This document shows positions 57,110 through 64,000 of a DNA stretch of 64,000 nt, in pieces. Made by a program: the position numbers and the translations under genes. The DNA lies in contig NZ_JAJGRC010000001.1 in NCBI RefSeq assembly GCF_020786625.1, forward strand, positions 1,054,001 to 1,118,000. The letters are read 5' to 3'. Within the stretch, counting starts at the first letter, position 1, and each line of letters starts with the position of its first letter. The notes beneath the pieces are model-generated. The model ran no database searches. It worked only from the letters and a program-made list of their open reading frames with translations, and was not told the DNA's origin. The stretch comes from Salinicoccus sp. RF5. GTDB taxonomy: Bacteria; Bacillota; Bacilli; Staphylococcales; Salinicoccaceae.

Positions 57110-59524
57110 TTGGCACTGATACACTTAGCGATCTTATTGCCTCTGATCGCCGCCATAGCAATCGGCGTCATCTACAGGTATTATAAACGTCTTCACCTGG
57201 GCTGGTTCGTTCTGCCGGTCCCCCTCATCATTGTAATCTACCTGCTTACACTTATACCCAGGGTGAGCAGCAACCAGTTGATCTATGAATCATTGGCAAT
57301 CATGCCTAGGATCGGCATGAACTTCGATGTATACATAGATGGTCTTGGACTTTTATTTGCCATACTCATTTCCGGCATTGGGGCACTCGTTGTACTCTAC
57401 TCGATCGGTTACCTGTCCCACAGGGAGGATCTTGGAAGTTTCTATGTCTACCTGCTCATGTTCATGAGTGCCATGCTTGGTGTGGTACTGAATGATAATG
57501 TCCTCATGCTCTACCTTTTCTGGGAGCTGACATCGATTTCCAGCTTCCTGCTCATCGCCTTCTGGTTCATGAAGGAGCGATCATTATACGGTGCACAGAA
57601 ATCCATGCTGATCACAATGGGCGGCGGATTCCTGATGCTCGGCGGTTTCATACTGCTCTATATAATGACCGGCACATTCAGCATCAGGGAGATGCTGAAC
57701 CAGGTTTCAGCCATCCAGGAGAGCCCTCTGGCACCCCTGGCGGTCGTGCTCATCCTGTTCGGCGCCTTCACCAAATCGGCACAGTTCCCGTTCTACATCT
57801 GGCTGCCGGATGCAATGGAAGCGCCTACTCCGGTAAGTGCCTACCTCCACTCCGCCACCATGGTAAAGGCGGGCATCTACCTCGTGGCGAGACTGACGCC
57901 ACTGTTCGCATTTTCGGAACTGTGGGTGTGGATCATACTCCTCGGCGGACTGATCACCATGGCCTGGGCCTCCTTCAATGCGATACGCAAGGATGACCTG
58001 AAGGCCGTCCTCGCCTTCTCGACGGTATCCCAGCTCGGACTAATCATGTCACTGCTCGGTCTCGGTGCCCTGAGCGTCGTGACCGGTGCAAACGAGGAAT
58101 ACTTCTCGATCGCCGTGGTCGCGGCAGTCTTCCATCTGATCAACCATGCGACCTTCAAGGGCGCACTCTTCATGGTGACGGGCATCGTCGACCATGAAGC
58201 GGGTACGAGAAGTCTGAAGAAGCTCGGCGGCCTGCTTACGGTCATGCCGGTGTCCTTCACTCTGACGCTGATTACAGCGTTATCCATGGCGGGGCTCCCG
58301 CCGTTCAACGGCTTCCTGTCGAAGGAACTCTTCCTAGAAGCGATGATCCACGTGGGAGATGCGAACTTCAGCGCACTGGCGGATGTCGCATTCATCTTCC
58401 CACTGCTCGCCATTGTAGGAAGCATATTCACCTTCATATATTCCATACTGCTCATATACGGTGTCTTCTTCGGCAAACGGACTTATGATACGCCGAAGGA
58501 GCCGCATGAAGCGCCTGCGCTGATGCTCATCTCCCCGGCGATCCTGACTGTCCTCGTTCTTGTCTTCGGCTTCTTCCCGAACGTATTGTCAGGAACGATC
58601 ATTGATCCGGCTGCAATGAGCATCATGGCGTCCGATACACCGCTCGAGACCCATCTATACATGTGGCATGGGTTCGCCAACCCGGCCCTGTGGGCAACGG
58701 TCTTCATAGTGATTACAGGCACCCTGTTGTTCTACTTCAGGGACAAATGGATGTTCATCTACGACTATCATAAGGACCGCTTCACCCTGAACTACCTGTA
58801 TGACCAGGGATTGATCTACAGCCGCTTCGGCTCGCGGAAAATAACCGATTCATACATGAGCGGCTTCATCCGCTCCTATCTCGTATATATATTCCTGTTC
58901 TTCATCGTGATGGGCATCCTCACGCTGCTGAATACAGGGATACGGATCAGCTTTGATGATATGGCACCGGTCGGCATACATGAAATGGCCGTCGTACTCA
59001 TCATACTGGTGTCGATTGCCGTCATCCTCGGCACGAAGTCGCGCATGGTTTCGATCATTATGCTCGGAGCCATCGGCTTCTCCATGTCGCTGTTCTTCGT
59101 ATTCTTCAGGGCAGCCGACCTTGCACTGACACAGCTTGCCATCGAAACGGTGACGACTGCGCTCTTCCTGGTCTGCTTCTATCATCTGCCGAAGAACAGC
59201 AGACATCAGGAGCGTATGAGGTTCAAGCTGACGAACTTCCTCGTCTCCCTCGGGGTGGCGCTCATCGTCATCATCATCGGGCTTACCGCCTATTCGAACC
59301 AGCTGTTCGACCGCATCAGCGAGTTCCATATAGAAAATGTATATGAGCTTGCCGCAGGCGGCAACATGGTCAACGTCATACTCGTCGACTTCCGTGGTTT
59401 CGATACACTCTTCGAAACACTCGTATTCGGCATCGCAGGCATCGGCATATACAGCCTGATGAAACTCAGATTGAACAGAAAGGATGGGAATAATGAAGAA
59501 CACGCTGAAGAAAGCCGGATATAA
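57110..59524 (+). CDS. mnhA: Na+/H+ antiporter subunit A (MnhA/MrpA)
   Basis: Largest subunit of the multi-subunit cation/proton antiporter related to complex I; exports Na+ in exchange for protons. 804 residues, about twenty spans. The proton-channel region has LYLFWELTSISSFLLIAFWF (conserved Glu) and GAFTKSAQFPFYIWLPDAMEAPTPVSAYLHSATMV-type blocks with Lys and His. The C-terminal MrpB-like part follows LALTQLAIETVTTALFL. The start is a TTG at 57110 after AAAGGAGGATACACT. It overlaps mnhB. Confidence 0.97.
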   Translation: MALIHLAILLPLIAAIAIGVIYRYYKRLHLGWFVLPVPLIIVIYLLTLIPRVSSNQLIYESLAIMPRIGMNFDVYIDGLGLLFAILISGIGALVVLYSIGYLSHREDLGSFYVYLLMFMSAMLGVVLNDNVLMLYLFWELTSISSFLLIAFWFMKERSLYGAQKSMLITMGGGFLMLGGFILLYIMTGTFSIREMLNQVSAIQESPLAPLAVVLILFGAFTKSAQFPFYIWLPDAMEAPTPVSAYLHSATMVKAGIYLVARLTPLFAFSELWVWIILLGGLITMAWASFNAIRKDDLKAVLAFSTVSQLGLIMSLLGLGALSVVTGANEEYFSIAVVAAVFHLINHATFKGALFMVTGIVDHEAGTRSLKKLGGLLTVMPVSFTLTLITALSMAGLPPFNGFLSKELFLEAMIHVGDANFSALADVAFIFPLLAIVGSIFTFIYSILLIYGVFFGKRTYDTPKEPHEAPALMLISPAILTVLVLVFGFFPNVLSGTIIDPAAMSIMASDTPLETHLYMWHGFANPALWATVFIVITGTLLFYFRDKWMFIYDYHKDRFTLNYLYDQGLIYSRFGSRKITDSYMSGFIRSYLVYIFLFFIVMGILTLLNTGIRISFDDMAPVGIHEMAVVLIILVSIAVILGTKSRMVSIIMLGAIGFSMSLFFVFFRAADLALTQLAIETVTTALFLVCFYHLPKNSRHQERMRFKLTNFLVSLGVALIVIIIGLTAYSNQLFDRISEFHIENVYELAAGGNMVNVILVDFRGFDTLFETLVFGIAGIGIYSLMKLRLNRKDGNNEEHAEESRI

Positions 59525-59960
59525 TAAAGTTCAGAAACAGATGAACGATGTGTTTCTCCAGTTCACTGCGAAAGTGGTCTTCTTCATCGTCATCATGTTC
59601 TCCTTCAACCTGTTCTTCGCAGGCCACTATACACCGGGTGGCGGATTCGTCGGGGGGCTGCTCGCAGCAGCGGCACTCATCCTCCTTCTAATCGCATATG
59701 ACAGGAAGACGCTGGAAAGCATGGTGCCCATCGATTTCAGGTTGGTCATCACGATCGGACTGGTGTTTGCAGCAGGCATACCGACGCTCTCCTTCCTGTT
59801 CGGCACACCGTTCTTCACACACCAGTACACCTACGTGGAAATTCCGGTATTCGGGGAAGTGGCGCTCCACTCCGCAGTCCTTTTCGACATCGGAGTCTTC
59901 CTTACAGTAGCTGCCACTGCCCTCCTCATCATCGTACTTGTAGGGGAGGCGGATGAATAA
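59493..59960 (+). CDS. mnhB: Na+/H+ antiporter subunit B
   Basis: 155-residue subunit with four spans; [23 protein letters not shown] is the family hallmark. The ATG three codons inside the longest frame is preferred, because GGATGGGAATA precedes it. The start lies inside the end of mnhA; the stop overlaps the mnhC start by one base. Confidence 0.94.
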   Translation: MKNTLKKAGYNKVQKQMNDVFLQFTAKVVFFIVIMFSFNLFFAGHYTPGGGFVGGLLAAAALILLLIAYDRKTLESMVPIDFRLVITIGLVFAAGIPTLSFLFGTPFFTHQYTYVEIPVFGEVALHSAVLFDIGVFLTVAATALLIIVLVGEADE

Positions 59961-60301
59961 TGGAACTGATCACAATCATATTGAGCGGCATCCTCATCGG
60001 CTCTGCCGTATACATGATGCTGTCGAAAAGTGTTTTGAGAATCATCATCGGCACTGCGCTCCTCAGCCATGGGGTCCACCTTATGCTCCTTACAATGGGA
60101 CAGCTGAAGCGCGGGAATATCCCGGTGCTCGATGAAGAAGTATCCAACTACTCTGACCCGCTGCCGCAGGCGCTCATCCTGACCGCAATCGTCATTGCCT
60201 TTGCACTGACCGCCTATATATTGGTTCTTGCCCTGAGAAGCTACAGGGAGCTTGGTACAGACGACGTTGAACAGATGAAAGGAGTCCCACATGACGACTA
60301 A
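59960..60301 (+). CDS. mnhC: Na+/H+ antiporter subunit C
   Basis: 113-residue NuoK-like subunit, same length as S. aureus MnhC, three spans. [17 protein letters not shown] and [21 protein letters not shown] are conserved. Overlaps mnhD by 11 nt. Confidence 0.95.
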   Translation: MELITIILSGILIGSAVYMMLSKSVLRIIIGTALLSHGVHLMLLTMGQLKRGNIPVLDEEVSNYSDPLPQALILTAIVIAFALTAYILVLALRSYRELGTDDVEQMKGVPHDD

Positions 60302-61784
60302 CATATTGCCTCTATTGCCAATAATGATTCCATTCTTTGCGGGAATCATCATGTTATTTACAGGGCAGCGGCCATTGGCACATAGGGTGATTGCGACAAT
60401 AAGCAGTCTGCTCATCATCATATCTGCCGTTTGGCTGGTCGTCCTCGTCTATCGGAACGGCACGATTGCGACTTTCCTTGGAGATTGGGCTCCGCCCTTC
60501 GGCATCAGTGTCGTCATAGATATGGCGGCGGCGCTCCTGCTCCTTACAACCGCAATCATCACATTGTTTACCGTAATCTATTCCTTCCAGTCCATCGGCG
60601 TCGAACGTGAGAAATTCTACTACTATGTCATGGTCATGTTCATGATTTCCGGTGTGAACGGTGCCTTCTCGACCGGAGACCTGTTCAACATGTTCGTCTT
60701 CTTCGAAGTCTTCCTGCTCGCCTCCTATGTACTCATCACGTTGGGCGGCACTAAGATCCAACTTCAGGAAGGATTCAAATATATACTCGTCAACATGATC
60801 TCCTCGAACTTCTTCGTCCTTGGACTCGCCTATCTCTATTCGGTGACAGGCTCACTCAATATGGCTGATATCCATGCGAAGCTCGCAGGATTTGAAGGAA
60901 ACTACAGCATCATGACACTCGTCGCTGTTGTCCTGCTGTTTGTATTTGCGACGAAGGCTGGGGTCTTCCCCCTCTACTTCTGGCTGCCAGGCTCATACTA
61001 TGCCCCGCCGATGCCTGTACTGATCCTGTTCGGTGCACTGCTTACGAAAGTCGGCATCTATGCGATTGCCAGAACGTACAGCTTGCTATTCATAGATAAT
61101 GTCGAATTCACCCACCAAATGCTGCTTCTCCTCGCTCTGGCCACCATCGTCATGGGGTCCATCGGTGCACTCAGCCACGCGGATATGAAGCGCATCATCA
61201 TCTACAACATACTGATTGCAGTCGGCGTCATTCTTGTCGGCGTATCGATGATGGATGAGTCCGGAATGCTCGGTGCGTTCTACTACCTGATCCATGACAT
61301 GATAATCAAAGCGGCGCTGTTCATGCTTGTCGGCTTCCTCATCTACCGTACCGGGGAGACGAACGCCGAAAGGCTGGGCGGTCTGATCAAGATCCACCCC
61401 ATTACAGGCTGGATGTTCTTCATTGCCGCTCTGTCACTTGCAGGAGTGCCGCCACTTCCGGGATTCTACGGCAAGCTGTTCATCGTGCAGTCGACGTTCG
61501 CCAACGACAACTACATCGCCGGCATCCTCGTGCTCATTTCAAGCCTTGTTGTGCTGTACTCCGTCATCAGGATCTTCATCAGCGCATTCTGGGGCGAGGA
61601 TATGGACTTCAGCAGGCTGAAGCCGGTCAAGAGCGATAAGCTGCTCTTTGCCTCCATAGCGATGGTGATCGTCTCCGTCGCTTTCGGTCTCGCGGCGGAT
61701 GCACTCTATCCGATGCTCGAGATGGCAGCGCAATCGTTCCATGATCCAGCCTCTTACTCTAATTATCTGCCGGAGGTGGAATAG
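60291..61784 (+). CDS. mnhD: Na+/H+ antiporter subunit D
   Basis: 497-residue NuoN/NuoM-like subunit with about fourteen spans. [20 protein letters not shown] has the conserved Glu, [22 protein letters not shown] the Lys, and [16 protein letters not shown] the later channel. AAAGGAGTCCCAC precedes the ATG at 60291. Confidence 0.97.
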   Translation: MTTNILPLLPIMIPFFAGIIMLFTGQRPLAHRVIATISSLLIIISAVWLVVLVYRNGTIATFLGDWAPPFGISVVIDMAAALLLLTTAIITLFTVIYSFQSIGVEREKFYYYVMVMFMISGVNGAFSTGDLFNMFVFFEVFLLASYVLITLGGTKIQLQEGFKYILVNMISSNFFVLGLAYLYSVTGSLNMADIHAKLAGFEGNYSIMTLVAVVLLFVFATKAGVFPLYFWLPGSYYAPPMPVLILFGALLTKVGIYAIARTYSLLFIDNVEFTHQMLLLLALATIVMGSIGALSHADMKRIIIYNILIAVGVILVGVSMMDESGMLGAFYYLIHDMIIKAALFMLVGFLIYRTGETNAERLGGLIKIHPITGWMFFIAALSLAGVPPLPGFYGKLFIVQSTFANDNYIAGILVLISSLVVLYSVIRIFISAFWGEDMDFSRLKPVKSDKLLFASIAMVIVSVAFGLAADALYPMLEMAAQSFHDPASYSNYLPEVE

Positions 61785-62264
61785 ATGGCATTACAAATAC
61801 TGATCAATCTGGCCCTCGCCGCCCTTTGGATGTTCCTGTCCTCGAATTTCAGTGTGGCATCATTCACTGCCGGGTACCTGCTTGGGATGCTCGCAGTGTA
61901 CATGCTCAGGAACTTCCTGCCGGGCTCCTTCTATCTCAGAAGGGTCAAAGCAGTTATCGTTCTTGTGTTCATCTTCATCTGGCAGATGATCCTGGCCAAC
62001 ATCGACGTGGTGAGGATCGTCCTGCGGCCGAAGATAGATATACGTCCCGGGTTCTTTGCATATCCATGCGACCTTGAAGACGAATGGGCAGTCAGTCTGC
62101 TGTCCGCCCTGATCACTTTGACTCCGGGGACTGTCGTAGTAGCCATATCGGATGATCATTCCACACTGTATGTACACGGACTTGATGTTGAAGATTCAGA
62201 GACCGAAATCGCCTCGATCAAGGACAGCTTCGAACAGGCGATCAAAGAGGTGAAGAAACCATGA
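61785..62264 (+). CDS. mnhE: Na+/H+ antiporter subunit E
   Basis: 159 residues, same size as the staphylococcal subunit; FSVASFTAGYLLGMLAVYML at the start and the conserved LLSALITLTPGTVVVAISDD followed by LYVHGLDVED. It starts directly at the base after the mnhD stop, with GGAGGTGGAATAG as ribosome site. Confidence 0.96.
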   Translation: MALQILINLALAALWMFLSSNFSVASFTAGYLLGMLAVYMLRNFLPGSFYLRRVKAVIVLVFIFIWQMILANIDVVRIVLRPKIDIRPGFFAYPCDLEDEWAVSLLSALITLTPGTVVVAISDDHSTLYVHGLDVEDSETEIASIKDSFEQAIKEVKKP

Positions 62265-62560
62265 ATACTTTCCTTGATATCGTCATCATTCTGAGCATCA
62301 TCATTCTTGCATTCTCGATGGTCGGCATGGTGTACCGCATGGTGAAGGGGCCTTCCCTCCACGATAAGGTCATGGCCCTCGACGCCTTCGGTGTCATGCT
62401 GATGGCGATGATTGCATTGATTGCCATGACGCTCCATACGACCTACCTGCTTGTAGTCATACTGCTCATCGGCATACTGGCCTACATCGCCACGATCGCA
62501 TTTGCCAAATATCTGGAGAAAGGCGTGATTTTTGAAAATGATAGAGATCATAATGAGTAG
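62261..62560 (+). CDS. mnhF: Na+/H+ antiporter subunit F
   Basis: 99-residue subunit with three spans; MVYRMVKGPSLHDKVMALDAFG is the signature, with the Asp needed for transport. ATGA overlap with mnhE. Confidence 0.95.
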   Translation: MNTFLDIVIILSIIILAFSMVGMVYRMVKGPSLHDKVMALDAFGVMLMAMIALIAMTLHTTYLLVVILLIGILAYIATIAFAKYLEKGVIFENDRDHNE

Positions 62561-62936
62561 CCTCATCGCCTTCTTCATACTGGGTGGTGCCTTCTTTACA
62601 GCCGTCAGTGCCATCGGTGTCATCAGGCTGCCTGATGTCTATTCCCGGATGCATGCAGCTTCGAAGAGCTCCACTCTCGGAGTGATGATGATGATGATCG
62701 GCACCTTCCTCTACTTCTGGTACATGGACGGCTACATGGACAGCAAGCTTTTCCTTGCCATCCTGTTCATCTTCATCACTGCACCGGTATCCGCCCACAT
62801 GCTTTCACGCAGTGCGTTCCATACCGGCGTCACGCCCTATAAGCTGACTGTGCTGAATGAACTCAAACGGGACGAGATGGGCGAATCCGACGATACGGAC
62901 ACCCACCCGATCACAATAAAGAACTTCAAGAAATAA
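62538..62936 (+). CDS. mnhG: Na+/H+ antiporter subunit G
   Basis: 132-residue last subunit: three spans, AIGVIRLPDVYSRMHAASKSSTLGV hallmark and the APVSAHMLSRSAF block. The open frame starts at a TTG (62532), but the ATG at 62538 aligns with known MnhG starts. Overlaps mnhF by 23 nt. A bidirectional terminator follows. Confidence 0.95.
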   Translation: MIEIIMSSLIAFFILGGAFFTAVSAIGVIRLPDVYSRMHAASKSSTLGVMMMMIGTFLYFWYMDGYMDSKLFLAILFIFITAPVSAHMLSRSAFHTGVTPYKLTVLNELKRDEMGESDDTDTHPITIKNFKK

Positions 62937-62938
62937 AT

Positions 62939-62982
62939 AAAAAAGTGCAGTGGCACCCAAATGGGTGCCACTGCACTTTTTT
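62939..62982. terminator. bidirectional terminator, mnh operon / thioesterase gene
   Basis: Very long stem AAAAAGTGCAGTGGCACCC/GGGTGCCACTGCACTTTTT with a 4-nt loop, flanked by A and T runs; it ends both converging transcripts. Confidence 0.95.
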
Positions 62983-63359
62983 CATCTCTTCTTTTTCACT
63001 GCCATGGTACACCGGGACAGGCAGACGAGTGATTCCTCCTCGTCCATGATCTCGATTTCCCATATCTGCGAGCTCCTGCCCTGATGCCGGCACCTTGCTG
63101 TGGCGGTAAGCATGCCCGACTGCTTCGTCTTGATGTGGTTGGCGTTTACCTCCATGCCGAAGGTGATCTCATCTTCGGCAATAAGCCCTGCGGCTCCGCG
63201 GCTGGCGGCTGTTTCCGCCAATACCACATTTGCTCCGCCATGAAGGTAGCCGTATGGCTGGAGCACCTTCTCCGTAACCGGCATCCCCATTACCATGAGG
63301 CCCGGCTCATCCCGCACGACTTCAATCTCGAGCAGTTCGATCAGACCGCCGCTATTCAT
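62982..63359 (-). CDS. PaaI/MenI-type hotdog thioesterase
   Basis: 125-residue acyl-CoA thioesterase with the motif PYGYLHGGANVVLAETAAS, whose Glu is the catalytic base of the 4HBT-II group, and FGMEVNANHIKTKQSGML. In staphylococci such an enzyme may be the DHNA-CoA thioesterase MenI of menaquinone synthesis, but the substrate cannot be fixed here. The ATG at 63359 has AGGGG upstream and overlaps the aminopeptidase stop by 8 nt; another ATG two codons earlier is possible. Confidence 0.87.
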   Translation of the reverse strand: MNSGGLIELLEIEVVRDEPGLMVMGMPVTEKVLQPYGYLHGGANVVLAETAASRGAAGLIAEDEITFGMEVNANHIKTKQSGMLTATARCRHQGRSSQIWEIEIMDEEESLVCLSRCTMAVKKKR

Positions 63360-64000
63360 GGACATCCCCTGTCTCGAACAGCTTTACGATGGTGCGTATC
63401 ATCACGCCTGTCGCCCCTTTGGGACCATATGGCGTTTCTTTATCCGATGTACCCGTCCCCGCAATATCGAAGTGGATCCACGGTGTGCCGTTGGCGAACT
63501 GCTTGATGAAGCAGGCCGCGAATGATGCTCGGCCTGGCTTCTCCACGTGATTCGTGAGATCTGCGACCTGCGACTGGCGTACATTCTGCTCCTCGATTTC
63601 GGAAATCGGCAGCTGCCAGATCTCTTCACCGGTATGCTTCGTCATTTCCACCAGCGGTGCGAGGAATGAAGCGTCCTTGTTCGTGAACACCCCTGTACGC
63701 TCTGTACCGAGTGCAGCCACGACGGCACCGGTCAATGTAGCGAAATCCATGATCAGGCTTGGTGCGTACTGGGAGGCATGGAAGACTGCATCCCCGAGTA
63801 CCAGACGGCCTTCAGCATCCGTGTTCTTTATTTCCACAGACTGTCCGCTATAGGAAACATAGACATCGTCCGGCCGCATGGCATTTCCATCCACCATATT
63901 TTCTGCGAGTGCTACGACTGCGATGACATGGACCGGCAGCGACATCTCCGAAATGGCATGGACCATGCCGATTACATTCGCAGCCCCGCTCATATCATAT
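63352..64000 (-). CDS. leucyl aminopeptidase (M17, PepA family), N-terminus beyond window
   Basis: The C-terminal 215 or so residues of a two-zinc exopeptidase; the gene runs off the right edge. NTDAEGRLVLGDA is the M17 signature with metal-binding Asp and Glu and the catalytic Arg, and the following LIMDFATLTGAVVAALG and FDIAGT segments fit. Coupled to the thioesterase by an 8-nt overlap. Confidence 0.93.
   Translation of the reverse strand, partial: YDMSGAANVIGMVHAISEMSLPVHVIAVVALAENMVDGNAMRPDDVYVSYSGQSVEIKNTDAEGRLVLGDAVFHASQYAPSLIMDFATLTGAVVAALGTERTGVFTNKDASFLAPLVEMTKHTGEEIWQLPISEIEEQNVRQSQVADLTNHVEKPGRASFAACFIKQFANGTPWIHFDIAGTGTSDKETPYGPKGATGVMIRTIVKLFETGDVHE

Overview
The window reads as a chromosomal segment of a moderately halophilic, low-GC-phylum Gram-positive coccus of the Staphylococcaceae. 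The gene content and local order (fabH-fabF next to an opp operon, clpB, sufT, cdr, the YisL-like gene, a fumarylacetoacetate-hydrolase-family gene, addA/addB, spsB, pgi, gudB, rocD, S1-domain protein, ppiB, mnhA-G, leucyl aminopeptidase) match the arrangement I know from Staphylococcus. The base composition, however, looks close to half G+C, and exported proteins are very acidic. Together with an ectoine importer and an Mrp/Mnh sodium/proton antiporter, this points to Salinicoccus or a close relative such as Jeotgalicoccus. The genus is an inference.

Layout. 1-1.7 kb: fatty-acid synthesis genes fabH and fabF (cut by the window edge), with a FapR-type operator over the promoter. 1.7-8.4 kb: peptide ABC importer in the order oppD-F-B-C-A on the minus strand, with cre-like sites ahead of oppD and ahead of oppA. 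8.5-9.9 kb: a small DUF2929 membrane protein and a nitronate-monooxygenase-family flavoprotein. 10.1-14.9 kb: glycerol regulon glpP-glpF-glpK-glpD with a leader terminator for GlpP antitermination. 14.97-15.38 kb: a 41-bp tandem repeat array between convergent genes. 15.4-18.6 kb: ehuBCDA, uptake of ectoine/hydroxyectoine. 18.9-21.6 kb: clpB under a CtsR box. 21.6-26 kb: uppP, sufT, HAD phosphatase, degV-like, CoA-disulfide reductase. 26-30 kb: a membrane-anchored GH13-like protein with lost catalytic residues, YisL-like protein, FAH-family protein, polytopic membrane protein. 30.1-37 kb: addA and addB recombination nuclease. 37-39.7 kb: signal peptidase I, a VTT/DedA-like protein, pgi. 39.7-44.7 kb: trpDCFBA behind two tandem tryptophan T-box riboswitches, with no trpE or trpG at the head. 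44.8-50.6 kb: PatB/MalY-type lyase, DUF302 protein, TetR regulator divergent from an RND exporter. 50.6-55 kb: two tandem glutamate dehydrogenase paralogues and rocD, with an unusual rocD leader carrying two stop-start micro-ORFs and a terminator. 55.2-57 kb: S1-domain protein, two small genes, ppiB. 57.1-63 kb: complete mnhABCDEFG. 63-64 kb: hotdog thioesterase and the C-terminal part of leucyl aminopeptidase.

How it fits together. Several loci concern life in salt: ectoine uptake, Na+/H+ antiport and acidic surface lipoproteins. Others link nitrogen and carbon flow: peptide uptake, ornithine aminotransferase and glutamate dehydrogenase feed 2-oxoglutarate, and the glycerol genes feed glycolysis. 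Cre-like sites suggest CcpA control of the peptide and glycerol loci. No tRNA, rRNA, insertion sequence, prophage or CRISPR array was seen. The observations most worth a second look are the 41-bp hairpin repeats, the rocD leader, the Asp-to-Arg change in the coenzyme loop of one glutamate dehydrogenase, the catalytically stripped GH13 protein, and the tandem T-boxes in front of a trp operon without anthranilate synthase.
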